In this document: positions 23,595-36,079 of the stretch, piece by piece
Numbering within the stretch: the stretch's first letter is position 1
Layout of the letters: every line of letters starts with the position of its first letter
Source of the DNA: Dryobates pubescens
Lineage: Eukaryota > Chordata > Aves > Piciformes > Picidae
Assembly (NCBI RefSeq): GCF_014839835.1
Contig: NC_071627.1
Coordinates: 4,837,001-4,901,000, forward strand
Reading direction: 5' to 3'
DNA: 64,000 nt
Notes under the pieces: model-generated
Databases searched by the model: none
What the model was told of the DNA's origin: nothing
Seen by the model: only the letters and a program-made list of their open reading frames with translations
Program-made: the position numbers and the translations under genes

Positions 23595-24253
23595 GTGGGG
23601 GTTCGCCGCAGGCCAAGGTTATGTGGAGTCGTGAGAGGGCAGCCCGTGGTGGGGAGTAAGGCCTGGGGATCAGGTGTGTCCATTTTGTGTAGGTGGTATT
23701 TAAAGAGCTACTGTGCCATGGGGTGGTTATAGAAAGCTACTGGCCAGGGCTTCCTGGGAAAATTAGGGGGGTGTCATCATCTTGCCAAATGCTAACCTAT
23801 TGCAGGTCTCTGCAACCAGCTCTTTGCCGTGGTTTATTTGCCTAACGTCAGGTTGTCATCATGAAATGGGTCATCTGACCTATGAGATGGTGTTGAAGCG
23901 GAGTTATGGATGCGTGAGTCACCATGGTGGCTCATATCTGTGCACTGAGTAGAGGATGTAATGTTTATGACAAAGATGGGGGCTGCGGGTGTTTGTGCTC
24001 TTAGCATCTTAATTTACACGTTCCAGCTCAATAAATGTTTGCAGCAGTGCCTTGCTGGTATCTGCAGTAGTATTTTCTGGGTGTAGATATTCCCTTTTCA
24101 AGTCAGAGACCCAGTACGTTCTCCAATGTTATCTTTGCCATTGGGTAGATGAGGGTGCTGTCACAGATGCAGTGGTGTCAGACATGCACTCTAAGCTTAT
24201 TGATGATGCCAGTTTACCTTCTATACCCACATGACAACTTCTCTCCTTTATAG

Positions 24254-24373
24254 GGCAGAGCTCCTATCTCTGAAGACAAGAGTCCCAGACCTGTTGAAGA
24301 AGCTTGTCCTGCAAACAGGGGGATGGAGATAAATGTCAGTTCTGATCAAAACCCTTGGCTCACCCATCAGTAA
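24254..24373 (+). CDS. gene 3 private exon 2
   Basis: The acceptor is CTCTCCTTTATAG; the intron is 659 bp. It encodes 39 residues, GRAPISEDKS at the start and SSDQNPWLTHQ at the end, before TAA. The donor CA|GTAAGTGAG would end the exon at 24369. A single Cys (EEACPAN) is shared with all copies except gene 6. Confidence 0.7.
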   Translation, partial: GRAPISEDKSPRPVEEACPANRGMEINVSSDQNPWLTHQ

Positions 24374-24731
24374 GTGAGGAGAAAGACAAGCTTGTCTGTC
24401 CTCACCAGCTAAGGTCCTTACACGGAAAAGAGAACAAAGAGACCAAACATCTACGAAAAAAGCACCTGAAAGTTACAAATCTTCTTTGAGAGGCAGCAAA
24501 ATCTCTCTCCTTTTGAGCAGTACTTTATTCATGTAGATATTTTGAAACAGTGACACGGATGTAGATGAGGACTGTGTTGCATGCTGCTTACACTGAGACT
24601 TTGTGTGTGATTATGAGTGTGCTTCTGCTTCAGAACCTAAGTTTTCACTACAGCACCTTTTTTGTGTGTGTGTATTTTGTCCTAACGAGGCAGCTCTGTA
24701 ACTATCTCTTAATTGTCGGCAATCTGGGCAG

Positions 24732-24906
24732 TACCAGGCAAACAGATCTTCAGCAGAATTCAGTGATGATTGCAAAGGGATTTCTTAACATCAGGCAGAA
24801 GCTGATTACATCAGAAATGGCTGACATTGGCACACTTCTGTTTGAGCAGGAGTTTACAGGGTCTCCAGAATCTAAAGAGTGGGCTTTGAGCAATGTGTCC
24901 TTCTAG
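24732..24906 (+). CDS. gene 3 candidate exon 3
   Basis: The acceptor used elsewhere (CTGCAG) is CGGCAA here, but a new AG lies exactly 9 nt further (TCTGGGCAG), so the joined frame is kept with three residues fewer: H-T-R, QTDLQQNSVMIAKG, QKLITSEMADIG, EFTGSPESKEWALSN, then TAG. Exons 1-3 total 2730 nt, a multiple of three. Keeping the frame despite the shifted acceptor supports real use. Confidence 0.52.
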
Positions 24907-25247
24907 TCATATAATGAAGTTGAAATTAACATCAAGAGGGTTTTTTGGGGTTTTGATTTGTTTGGGGGGTTTTATTTCTTTGGGATTTTGTTGTTGATTT
25001 TGTGTGTTTGGGGGCTTTTGTTTGTCTATTTGTTTTGGTAGCTTGATCACAGAGAATTAAAGGCTTTGGGTTTGGTTTTGAGGTACATTTGTTTAAAACG
25101 TTTTCAGGGGTCTTAAGGCACTGTAGACTATAGGGCATCAAGAAGCTTTCTGCTTTCCTTTCTTTAACTGGTAATAATCTATAAAGTCCTGTGATATTTG
25201 CTGGCTCTCACACACCTTTAAGTGTCAAATATCTGATAATAGAAATC

Positions 25248-25253
25248 AATAAA
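25248..25253 (+). terminator. poly(A) signal, gene 3
   Basis: AATAAA in ATCAATAAAGTC is followed by CTCCCTTGGCTGGGTGTGCTG. It lies 342 bp after the exon 3 stop. Between them, 24940-25030 is a T/G-rich low-complexity stretch. Confidence 0.7.
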
Positions 25254-25269
25254 GTCTACTTGGAACTCC

Positions 25270-26530
25270 CTTGGCTGGGTGTGCTGTCTGGAATATCACT
25301 TGTCCAGTCATGATTGAGAAAATTGCCTCCTCAAAAGCTGGATTTTGGGAACAAATCCAAGCCTTTGGAGTGGATTTTATGGAGGGAAAAACAGAGCAAC
25401 CTGGAAAGAAGCCATCCTCAGAAGCTGGAGCAAAGTGGAGGGTTCCCAGCCTGAGCAATTGTAAATTAGGGCAACAATCTTGGTCTGTTCCAGAAACCCG
25501 TGATCACTGCTGTGCTTCATGGACCATCTCACTCTGGATGCTGGACACCTGTAATCATGCACAGCTTGTTCAGCTAAAGAGCCTGAAAGCTTCATGTGCA
25601 CAGAGATCCGTGTTATGGTCTCAGGCTGGACTGGCAGCTCCATTCAGCTCACAGTGGCAGGAGATCCCTTTGCTGCTCCCCGGCATTGCTTCCCACAGAG
25701 GATCCCCAGATAAATCTGCATTTGCAAATCGTGTTACTGCTTTCCCACCAATTCTGTCAGAAGACAGTTATCTCACCTTTCAAAAACCAAACAATTAAAA
25801 CAAATTAAAGGCTCCCTCCTCATACAGTAGGATGTTCCTTCCCTGTTATTGTTGTTTCCAAAATGACTCGAGTTCCAGAGGTCCCAGATAAGTTTTTCAC
25901 TCACTTGCTCTTAGGCAAGACCATAGACATCTTTTCCTTCAATTATTACCAATTTTAATTGTCCTTGTTATAAAATTGTGAGTATTCTGTTACACTGGGG
26001 TGCAGGGACATGGCTCTTTATTCTCTGGATATCTCCGTCTGTGATGTGTGGGCTCTGTGTGTTTTGCCTTGTGGTCACCCTATGTGTGCATACAGCCAGT
26101 TGTGTGTCTGTATGTGCTGCACACAGGCTGACAGGCAAAGCAGAGAGTTGCTCACAGCCAGCTGTTGCAATACTCCCAAATCCAGATCAGCTGGGTGGGC
26201 TGTGTCTATGGATCTGTCACGAGCCCATTGGTATGGTGACAGATGGTCCAAGTACAGATATTTGAAGCTGTTACCTTCAAATTGCACTGAATACACAGGA
26301 GTACCAACAGGGTTGTGTGCTGAGTTGTGAAACCATGTTCCTTATCTTCGGGTGCACTGTAAAGAAATTCCACAAATTGCTTCAAAAAACTTTCACTGAA
26401 GGTGTAATCAAGATAAACTCTGAGCAGGTCCACTGGGTTTTGTTTCCTTGTGGTTCCCAAATTCAGAGTCTTCTTGATGGCAGTGGAAAGTTGTCTTGAT
26501 CCCAGGTTCTGGTTTTATGTTAAGAGTATT
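25270..26530. other. post-poly(A) spacer, unit 3, no CR1
   Basis: No gene is seen. This flank aligns with the others (TTTTATGGAGGGAAAAACAG; ACTCTGGATGCTGGACACC), but the antisense CR1 relic found in most spacers is absent. Confidence 0.5.
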
Positions 26531-27260
26531 TGCACTCTCCTTTTGCTCTTTCTCCTTCTGCTCTGTGAACTGTGTCTAAGCCTTGTCTTACCTGCTCCTC
26601 TTCAGAACGACTGGCACCCCAGGTGTAGTAAAGGACTGTGTGAATGCAAGCATGTGAGCACAGGATATTGGGAAACCCTCATGCTGTGTTGTGCTGCAGG
26701 TCCAAAGTGTAACACTGGAAACCAGGATCTCATTCTGTGTGAAAGTGAACTAAAGAGAACACCTGAAAGCCTTATGTGGAGACAGTGGTCTTTGTAGTGA
26801 TACTGTTTCTGGGAAAGCTCTGTGAATGTTCTCAAAAGGCTGGGAAATATATTTTTTCTCCTGTTTTCCCTTGGCTGTGGTAAAAGATGAGCAGATCCAT
26901 TCCTTCAGGTTGGAGACATGGATGATAGACCATTGAGGACAGTTTTTGTTAGCAGGGAATTGCTGCCAGGCCTTTCAGTCTTCTGAGCACTGGCTTCCAG
27001 CCCTCCTAAGAGGGGCTTTAAATGTACAAAGATCTCTGCAAAGTGATGGGAGACCTTTGCAGCTCTCCCAACAGCTCCAGCTGCAGGTGGCAAATGTTAT
27101 GGGAGAGTCCGAGAAGACTCTCCCAACAAATTTCAAGGTTCAGACTAGACCCTATTGCTTTTCAAAATTCTCATTAGAGAGGAGTCTGATGTGACTGGAT
27201 CCAGTCTTAGCCTCAGACTTCAGAGTTCAGGACCTGAGATTATGCCACAGAGTTGGTTTA
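26531..27260. repeat. conserved spacer block, copy 4
   Basis: This is a full copy of the block described at 2341: TTGCTCTTTCTCCTTCTGC, CCTCTTCAGAACGACTGG, GGAGACAGTGGTCTTTG and CTCCAGCTGCAGGTGG. The pyrimidine run followed by TTCAG at about 26590-26606 looks like a 3' splice site, but no frame is conserved after it. Confidence 0.6.
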
Positions 27261-28801
27261 TTTCAACCTAAACTCAGCCTGCCCCTCCCATGACAAAACC
27301 CCTCACTGGATTCCCTGTGCCTCTAAGGCCCCACAGTCACTTAGAGGAGGTGTTCATGTGCCTATCTATGCAACACACACTGACTTCTTGTACAATCAGC
27401 TTGTTTAGTAATTGCTCTTCATCTACAATGCTTGGAGAAACTTCCTTCAAGTTTTATCTACTCACATAGTCACCTTATCCTCTCACCTTATCTGGGAGGC
27501 ACCTGGGACTCATCTGCCTCACAAGTGCTTCAAATAGGATTATTTCTCTCTCTCTCTTTGAAGTTTTGTTTTTTCCTTTGAATGAGAGGTTTAGTCCAGT
27601 TTATAGTAGCATCATGCAAGATGCCCAGTACATCTAACAAAAGGTTTAAGTCAAATTCAGTTACAGACTGGGGTCTGAGGCCTCATCTTTTCACCATCTC
27701 ATGTTATGCACAGTCATTCACACTAAATTAAGCAAAAGAAGGTTCAAACCACCCTAATTCAAAGAGATCACATAATTCATTCTAATATTGTACAATGTAT
27801 TTATTCCTAGCAGTCCCCCCTTGGCTCTATTTGGGAGACCTGATAACATTTTAAATGAATTTGTATCCTCAACTTTTTGTTTTCTAAGAGTTAGACTGAT
27901 CTTGAAAGCTTCCCCAGTGAAGAGTGCCTGACACTGGGGTTTTTAGCTGCTCCACATTCACAGGCACCAGTTCACACAAGGAGGTTCAGTGGTTTACTCT
28001 CCATTTCCCCCTTGTTCTTTCTTTTAGGTCCACTCTTGACTGACTTTATTCTAAAACCCACATAATAAGCCTTACCTATTCCTAGAACCTACCTGAACAT
28101 CTCATAATCAGTTTGATATTTCTAATGAAACCCTTTCTGTCAATCCAAGATTAACTTTGTTCCGCTCTTATCCTTTACAAAGTTTCTGTTTGAACTTCTT
28201 GGAGTCTCCTCTTGAGTGGTTCCTGATGGCCTATCCATCGGTGTCATTAGATCCCTGCTCCCCACTTTGTCTACATTAGGGCCTCCTCTTCCGTTTTAGG
28301 CTTTAATTTTGCATGAAATAGCAGTTGGCTGTGTGTACTTACAAAGGTACAAGAGCTGAGGTTTTACGTGTGAGAACAGGGATTTGAAGTGTTTCTGAGC
28401 CTGAGTGTTAACATCAGAAGAGAAAGGTCTGTGTACCTCCAGAAAATGAAAAGTGGTTGCAGCATTTTGATGTCTGTGTGCAGCTGGGGACACGTTTCAG
28501 GAATGTGTTAGTGACAGAGCTTATACTGCAGACCAGCGGCAGCAGGCACCAGGTTCCTCTCCATTCAGCACACAAAAGCACGTAAATTTGGCGTTTTCTG
28601 GGAGATTTGTGATATGGATTGAGGAAAAAAATAAACCAGAAACAGCATTGCCATTCTCCTGTGGTGGTGAGCTCAGGTGATGGGAAACTCTTTTCTTTGG
28701 GGGATTTCTCCCTGACACTAGATTTTGGCTCTGCTTTGGATCGGAGAGAGCATATAGAAACATGAAAGCCCAAGACACCAGCGCCGACCAGAAGCAGAAG
28801 A
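27261..28801 (+). promoter_or_regulatory. upstream region of gene 4
   Basis: No gene is seen. The distal block is at about 28040-28290 (GTTCCTGATGGCCTATCCAT), and the proximal phrase TCCTGTGGTGGTGAGCTCAG is at 28659-28678. Confidence 0.45.
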
Positions 28802-28841
28802 ACCATTCCCGCTGCCGACGCTGGGTGGCGGTGTTGACCAC
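28802..28841 (+). promoter_or_regulatory. CSE/CTCF-like promoter element, gene 4
   Basis: This is the consensus form, identical to that of gene 2, 174 bp before the ATG. Confidence 0.65.
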
Positions 28842-29014
28842 GGACCGGCAGCTTCCTCTGCCCGCCCCGCCTCGGCAGCAGCGGCGCACAAAACCAGCCG
28901 ACAGAGCTGCTCGGGAACGGCAGAGGGGAACGCAGCCGGACTGCTCGGGGGCTTGCAGAAGACCTTTTCCGCCGTCCCTGACAAACACTGCTCTGCCTGG
29001 GACGCTGCTTGCAA

Positions 29015-31459
29015 ATGCGGGCAAGCCGGGAGGACGCTGTCTGTTTTTTGTGGAGAGGAATGGCGTGGAACGGGAGACGGAGCGGAGGAAGCCTCAGGCA
29101 AGTGATCTTGTTTTTCCTTCTGTGCGTTTGCGTGTGGCAGAGCGGGGCCGAAAGCCTTCGCTATTCTCTGGCGGAGGAGATGGAGAGGGACGCCTTTGTG
29201 GGCAATATTGCCCAGGACCTGGGGCTTACTCCGAGCCAGCTGGCAGCTCGCAAGGCGCGCGTTGTGTCGGAGGGGAACCAGCAGATTTTCCGCCTTAACC
29301 CGAGCACCGGAGTGCTGACGGCCAAGGAGTCTCTGGACCGAGAGGAGATCTGTCCTCAGAGCGAGACCTGCACGCTCTTCTTTAAGGTGTTCTTTGACAA
29401 CCCGTTGCAGCTGATCCGAGGGGAGGTGGAGGTTCTTGACGTGAACGACAACTCTCCCGTGTTCCCCAAGAAGGAGATGTTTTTAAAGATTCTAGAAACG
29501 ACATCACCTGGGTCCCGTTTCCCTCTGGACCGCGCTCAGGACGTTGATGTAGGCAGTAATGGTTTGCAGAACTACAGCCTCGGACCCAATTCGCATTTCT
29601 TCCTTGCTCTCGGATCAGCAAAACGTGGAGCAAAATACCCACAACTCGTCCTAGAGCAGCAGCTGGACCGAGAAAAGGAGGCGGAGATTAGTTTACTCCT
29701 GACCGCCAACGACGGAGGCTCGCCGCCCAGGTCAGGCACGGCTCAGATACGGATCGTGGTGCTGGATGCCAATGACAACACCCCAACGTTTTCTCGGGAG
29801 GTCTATGAAGTGCAACTGGATGAGAACAGCCCCCCGGGGCAACTGGTGGTGACAGTCACTGCCACAGATCCCGACGAAGGGTCCAACGGGAAAGTACAGT
29901 ACGCTTTTACCCAGACACTGGATGGGTCCCAGCAGCTTTTCGGTCTGAACCCTGACACGGGGGAGATTCGGGTAGCAGGAAAACTGGACTTTGAGGAAAC
30001 ACAATCCTATGAGATGATGGTGGAAGCCACCGATGGAGGGGGGCTGTCTGCGCATTGCAAAGTACAGGTGGAGGTGGTGGATGTGAATGACAACGCCCCA
30101 GAGATACAGCTGACCTCACACACTGCCTCCATTCCCGAAGACGCTCCGCCACGCACCGTGGTGGCCCTCTTCACCGTGCGGGACCAGGACTCTGGAGACA
30201 ATGGCAGGACAGAGTGCACCATCGATGGGGACTTGCCCTTCACTCTCACCCCCACCTTCGATAATTACTACGAGCTGAGAACCAACGCGGCGCTGGACAG
30301 GGAGACGACGGCAGAGTATAACATCAGCATCCGAGCGACGGACTGGGGCCCGCGGCGCCTGAGCTCTCGGCAGAGCCTGTGGGTGCAGGTGTCGGACGTG
30401 AACGACAACGCCCCCGCCTTCAGCCAGGAGCTCTACAGCATGTGGGTGACGGAGAACAACAGCCCCATGGTGCGCATCGGCAGCGTGCAGGCCAGCGACG
30501 CGGACGCGGGCAGCAACGCGCGCGTGCAGTACGCGCTGGTGCGTGAGGAGGGCGAGGAGCAGCCGGCGGTGTCGGTGAGCTCGGAGAGCGGCGACGTGTA
30601 CGTGGTGCGCTCGCTGGACTACGAGCGGGTGCGCGCCTTGGAGGTGTGGGTGAGCGCGGCCGACGGCGGCTGGCCGGCGCTGAGCGCGCGGGCGCTGCTG
30701 CGCGTGCTGGTGCGCGACGAGAACGACAACGCGCCGGTGGTGCTGCACCCTGGTGCCGAGAGCGGCGCGGGCGCGGGCGAGCTGGTGCCGCGCTGGGCGC
30801 CGGCAGGCTACCTGGTGGCCAAGGTGGTGGCGGTGGACGCGGACGCGGGGCAGAACGCCTGGCTGTCCTACGAGCTGGCCAAGGCCACGGAGCCGGGGCT
30901 CTTCCGCCTCGGGCTGCACAGCGGCGAGCTGCGCACGGCGCGGGCCGTGGCCGAGCGCGACGCGCCCCGACACAGGCTCGTCGTGCTCGTGCGAGACCGC
31001 GGCCAGCCGCCGCGCTCGGCCAGCGCCACCCTCGCCGTCGCCCTGCTCCACGACTTCTCCGACGCCCATGTGCGCCTCAGCCAGGACGCGCCGCCCGCCG
31101 AGCCCGACGACACGCTCACTCTCTACCTCATCGCCTGCCTGGCCTGCGTCTCCGCGCTCTGCCTGGCCACCGGCCTGGCCGCCCTGCTCTTGAAGCTGCG
31201 GCGGGACAGGCGGAAGCACGACGAGCCCTTGCCCACCTTCCCGACGGCTGTCGCCGAGAGCGACGCAGGCTCCCTGCCCCGCAGCTTGGTCTACGACGTG
31301 TGCTTGGCCACCGGCACCCTGAGCAGTGACTTTCACTTCCTCGGTCCGCTCTTGCCCTGCTTCCCTGCCGGCATGCCCCCTGGCGGTGCCCCACAGCGGA
31401 GCTCGTTGTGCTCTCAAGAGGCGTCCAATCTCGGAGAAGGAGGCAACTCTGCTGCACAG
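29015..31459 (+). CDS. protocadherin gene 4, large exon (EC1-EC6, TM)
   Basis: The exon has 815 codons from the ATG at 29015; the preceding in-frame TTG at 29009 is not a vertebrate start. The signal peptide has one extra Phe (ILFFLLC), moving the linkers to 142 (DVNDN), 251 (DANDN), 356 and 461 (DVNDN), and 568 (DENDN). EC2 is distinct (LGSAKRGAKYPQLVLEQQ), as is EC4 (FTVRDQDSGDNG). It carries FDNYYEL like genes 1 and 2, and AVALLHD where all but gene 7 have AIALLHD. The membrane helix is followed by LLKLRRDRRKHDEP, with Leu for the usual Met. It ends EGGNSAAQ at donor GTGAGC, phase 0. Confidence 0.93.
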
Positions 31460-32094
31460 GTGAGCTATCGGAGCTGGCAGTCATAAAGGGGAATGGGGAG
31501 GTGGCAAAGTCGGGCAGGGTCAAGATGGGGTGGGGATTCAGGCCTGGGAATCAGGGTTGTTGGTGATGCGCTTTTGGTGTGTAAAGAGCCACTGGGATGA
31601 GGAGATTCCCAGGAGAATCAGACTTATGTCATGTTTTCATAAATGCTAACCACTGCAGCCAGCTCTGTGCCATTACTATTCGCCTATGATCAAGTTTTTT
31701 GTGTCACAACATGATGTGCAGGTGGTGGTGAAGCAGAAGAATAGATGTTTGCATAGCCACAATGAATTTTATCCATGGTCTGAGTAGAGTGTGTACTGTT
31801 TATGAGAAGGAGGGTTTATTTTGGGCTCTTACCACTTAGCTTACACCCTCAGGCTCAACAAACTTTTGCAGCAGTGCCTTTTTGATATCTGCAGTAGAGA
31901 GTATTTTCAGGCTTTAGATATTCCCCATTCAGGTCAGAGACTCAGCTTCCTCCAACTTCTCCAACCTCCTCTTGGGCTCTGAGTAGAGAAGCATTATGTC
32001 ATAGATGCCGTGGTGTCAGATCTGTCCTCTAAACTTCCTGATGCCAGCTTACCTTCCACACCAATTGACAGCTTCTCCTGTCCCTCCTTTGCAG

Positions 32095-32214
32095 GGCAGA
32101 GCTCCCCTCTCTGAAGCCACAGATCCCACGCCTGTAGTGGAAGCTTGTGCTGCAAACAAGAGGGTGGAACTAAATGTCAATTCCAATCAAAACCCTTGGC
32201 TCACCCATCAATAA
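32095..32214 (+). CDS. gene 4 private exon 2 (terminal)
   Basis: The acceptor is CTGTCCCTCCTTTGCAG; the intron is 635 bp. It encodes GRAPLSEATD to NSNQNPWLTHQ and TAA, 39 residues. The sequence at the end is CATCAATAACC, so the GT of the donor seen in genes 1, 2, 3 and 5 is gone and the exon can only be terminal. The predicted protein is 854 residues. Confidence 0.72.
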   Translation, partial: GRAPLSEATDPTPVVEACAANKRVELNVNSNQNPWLTHQ

Positions 32215-32603
32215 CCAAGGAGAAAGAAAAGCTTGGCTATCCTCACTGGCTAACATCCTGACATGGAAAAGAGAACAAAGAGACCAAAACATCCCCCACA
32301 AAGTACCAGAGAGGTACAAGTCCTCTTTGCCAGCAAGCAAAACGCTCCTGTTGTGCAGAGGTTTATTCATGTAGGTATTTTGTAATTGTGTCACAGATGG
32401 AGAATGAGGACTGTGTTGCATGTTGAGGACTGTGTGGAGACTTGATGCATGTTTATGAGACCATTCCTGATTCTGAATCTTAAGGGAAGTACTGAAAACT
32501 GGAAGCAGAACTTCAAGGTAACTTTCTCCTACATCGTATTATTTTGTGTGTGTTTTGCTTTGCTTTTTGTATGGATCTGTAACAATTTCCTAATTGTCTG
32601 AGG

Positions 32604-32832
32604 TCTATTCGATCCCAGACAAAGAGATCCTCTGCAGAATTCAGTGGTGCTTGCAAAGGAGTTGCTTAATAACAGGCAGAAGCTGGTGATCTTGGAAACA
32701 GCTGTCACTGGCACACTTCTGTTGGAACAGCATTTTATATTCTCCCTTCACTGTGAAGAGTGGGCTTTGAGCAATGCATGGGTTTTGTTGGGTTGGGGTT
32801 TTGTGTGTGTGTGTGACCTGAAGCTGAAATGA
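32604..32832 (+). pseudogene. gene 4 decayed exon 3
   Basis: This is homologous to exon 3 of genes 1-3, but the acceptor CTGCAG reads CTGAGG, so it has no usable 3' splice site there. The frame is still open (LAKELLNNRQKL, EEWALSNAW) to TGA. It is probably now 3' untranslated sequence. Confidence 0.5.
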
Positions 32833-33058
32833 ATATTCCAGGCTTTTGAATATAATGTTATAGAGAAGTAAAAGTACTGTTTGTGGTTTAGAAGCAAAAC
32901 TAACTAAAACATTCACGGTCAGCTTAAGGCTCTGTAGAGTTTAGGGCATCAGGAAGCTTTCTGTTTTTCTTCCATTTGTTGATGATCTATAAAGTCATGT
33001 GATACTTCCTTTTAAGTGTCAAATATCTGATAATGTAAAGGGGAAAAACATTACACAC

Positions 33059-33064
33059 AATAAA
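33059..33064 (+). terminator. poly(A) signal, gene 4
   Basis: AATAAA in CACAATAAAACC is followed by GTCCCTTGTCTGAGTGTGCTG, the conserved GT-rich downstream element. Confidence 0.7.
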
Positions 33065-33069
33065 ACCTA

Positions 33070-34510
33070 CTGAGAAGTCCCTTGTCTGAGTGTGCTGCCT
33101 GGGAGAGCACAGTCATTGCCAATTAAATTGTCCTGGCAAGAGAAGGATTTTGGCAAGAAACCTGAGCCTTCAGAGTGGATTTTATTAAGGGGAAACCAAA
33201 GCAACCTGGACATAGGCTGGAACCAAGTGGAGAGCTCCCAGCCTGAGAGACTGTGAATTAGGGCAACAATCTTGGTCTGTTCCAGAAACCTGTGATCACT
33301 GTCGTGGTTCATGGACCAACTCACTCTGGATGCTGGATACCTTTATGAAGAGATCTGTATTTTGGTCTCAGACTGGACCACCATCCTGATCCAACTCAGT
33401 GCAGTAGGAGATGCCTTTACTGCTGCCCAGAGCTGCTTGTCACAGAGGATCCCCAGACAGAGGCTGTCTGCTGCCATGGCATAGCAGTCACAAGGCCAGT
33501 GCTTTCTCTCTCTGCTGTCCTTTCCATGTCACTCACTCAAGATCAGCCTCACAATGGGCAGAGGTCCAGGTTGCCACTACAGCACTGTGCCATGGTTGGG
33601 AGCACCAATGATGAACAACGGTGGTGGCCCCATCACCATGGAAGACACAGCACCAGACAACTAAGGGCCTCTCTCTGTGGAACCATTCAATAGCCTTTCA
33701 TTAGCATTGAGACAGCACAAGCAGAGGTTTTGTGCCTCATGTCAAGAAAGACATCCATGTGACAACATGAGGCAATAGTTCCTCCAGAGTAAATTTGCAT
33801 TTGCAAATCATGTCACCATTTGCTCACATATTCTGTGAGAAGAAAGTTGTCTTGCCTTCCAAAAAACAAACAATACAAAACAAATCTAAAAGTTCCCTTC
33901 CTCAGGCAATAATACACTTCAGCCCTGTTCCAGCCATTACTGCAATGCTTCAAGAATGGAGTTATATCCAAGGCCCTGTATAAGTTCTTCTGTCACTTGC
34001 TGTCCAGGCAGGACTATTGACCTCTTATCCCATGCTGTGATGCCATGTCAAGGTCAGGCAGACAAATCACATGCTCGGCGATGCAACCTATGCATGGCCC
34101 TGATCTCTGGTCAGGAAAGCAAGGAAGCTGTGAGTACTGTGTTGCAATATAGTTCAGGTGTGGGGCTCTTTCTCCTCTGGATTCTGTATGTCTCTCTCTG
34201 GGAAGTGTAGACTGTTTTTTGCCTTATGGTCACTGTCCCTACAGCCATTGCATGTCTGCATGCATGGTACAAAAGCTTCCCAGTGAGCTCAGAGCTGCTT
34301 GCATCTATCCATTCTGTTGCTGGCAATTCCAGTTCATCAGACAAGAAAGGGATTTTTGCTCCTTTGAGCACAGCAGTCTCAGCTCTAGTGTGGAGAGCAG
34401 CAAAACACATTAGATCTTCTTCTGAGCTGTAATCAGGGATTGGATGGGCTGTCTGCTTGGGAATGCCTTAGAAATACAGCAGCACTAAATGAGTCGGGAT
34501 GGGATGGGGT
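33070..34510. other. post-poly(A) spacer, unit 4
   Basis: No gene is seen. It shows the shared flank phrases (CAACTCACTCTGGATGCTGG; an AAAAAACAAACAATACAAAAC run; CCATGCTGTGATGCC). The short open frames here are not conserved between units. Confidence 0.5.
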
Positions 34511-34580
34511 GGAATAGAATAGAATAGAAATAGAATAGAATTAGAATGGAATAGAATTAGAATAGAATAGAATTAGAATG
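34511..34580. repeat. (AGAAT)n-type microsatellite
   Basis: AGAATAGAAT and AGAATTAGAAT units are repeated over about 70 bp. The run abuts the 3' end of the antisense CR1 relic, so it is probably the expanded ATTCT-type tail of that element. Confidence 0.8.
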
Positions 34581-35960
34581 TGGGCTGAGAACTGTCCACA
34601 GCACTCAAGCTGAGGATGCAACAATGATAAATACAGAGGGATAATCATCTCTTTTGACTGGCTGATGGTGCTGTGTTTGATGCACCCCTGCCTATTGTTT
34701 GGCCTCTTGGCTGCCAGGGCTCATGGCTGACATGTCTTGGGTCTGTTGTCAACTAGCACCCCCAGATCCCATTCTGCAGGACTGCTTTCCAGCCACTCCT
34801 CTCCACATTTGGACTTATGCCCATCATTACTGCCTCGTGGGTGCAGAATTCAGCACCTGGATTTCATGCCATTGATAACTGCTCAAATGTGCCAATCTAG
34901 CTCCTGTCCTTTTATTCCTCAAGACAGTCAACAGCACTGCCTAGTTTCATATCAGCAAAGCTGTTAATGGTGTATTCCACTCCTGCACCCAGATCACTGA
35001 TATATATACTGAGCAGAACTGATCCATAATTTGAACCTTGAGGAGTATCATTCTTGACTGACAACCAAATGTATCCTACCATTCTCTACAATACTTTCGG
35101 TCCTGTGCCTCAGCCATTCCTTCACTTAGCTCACCACGAATCGGCTCATTTCACAGTAGGGTGCTGTGAGGAACAATATCAAAAGCCTTATGAAAACCCA
35201 GAAAGAAATACATAAACCACTTTCCCATCATCCATTGGGCAGATGACCTCATCATAGAAGGAAATCAAATCAGTTCAACAGGACTTTCCCACATTTAACT
35301 GATGTTGACTGTGCCTGATGATGTCATGGTATTTAGTTGTAGCCACCATGATCTTCATAATGTTTTCAGGATACCAGGTCAGATCAACAGCATGGTAGTC
35401 CCCTGGGTCATCCCTCATGGCCTTCTTGTAAACTGGAAGAACACTGATTAGTTTCCAGTCAGCAGAGACCTTCCCAGACTCCTAAGACCTTTGTTAGACG
35501 ATAGAGAGGGGTCCTGTTGTGACATCCACTGTCACTTTCAGTACTCCGGGATGAATCCTACCAGAACCCACTGTTCCCACACTCATGGTCCCCTGACTCA
35601 GTGAAGTGTAACGCTCAAGTCTGATCAGTATTATTTAAAGAGTGAGGAAAAAAATCATTGAATGCCTCCACTTCATCCCTGTCAGTCAAGTGACCATCTT
35701 CAAAAAGTACCAGTCTAATGTATCTTCACACTTCCTCTTGCTAATGACTTCAAAACGACTGAACTGCACCTCTGCCATCTTCCTGAAATGCCTGACCTTG
35801 CTTCCAGAGATCATACAATTTCTTTTCCCCTCGAGCTCCATGAGTTGTTCTCTGTTCAATCAAGACGAGCTTCTGCTCTGTTTGTTTGAAACAGTAAAAT
35901 TGCCTAATGATACACTGGAACTGTTCAGGGTTGTGAAAACAAACATGGTCATTGTCTCTG
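34581..35960 (-). mobile_element. CR1 LINE relic, antisense
   Basis: The reverse complement carries CR1 3' sequence and reverse transcriptase remnants in a broken frame, ending near 35850 with the CR1 linker phrase whose complement is GAGCTCCATGAGTTGTTC. It is homologous in position to the other antisense relics. Confidence 0.7.
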
Positions 35961-36079
35961 GGTGAATAAGATGGAAACTCCACAAATCAAAGTACTTTCT
36001 CTGAAGATAGATTAAAGACTGATTTGGAAGAGGGCATTTGGTTTTGGTTTGTTTGTAGTTCCTGAATTCAGAGTCTTCT

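Noticed and set aside
26590-26606. Pyrimidine run with TTCAG in the spacer block as an exon start
   Set aside because: It recurs in several copies, but the following frames are closed and differ between copies, so I do not call an exon.
29009-29014. Start of gene 4 at TTG
   Set aside because: TTG is not a normal vertebrate start. The ATG six bases later aligns with the other six genes.
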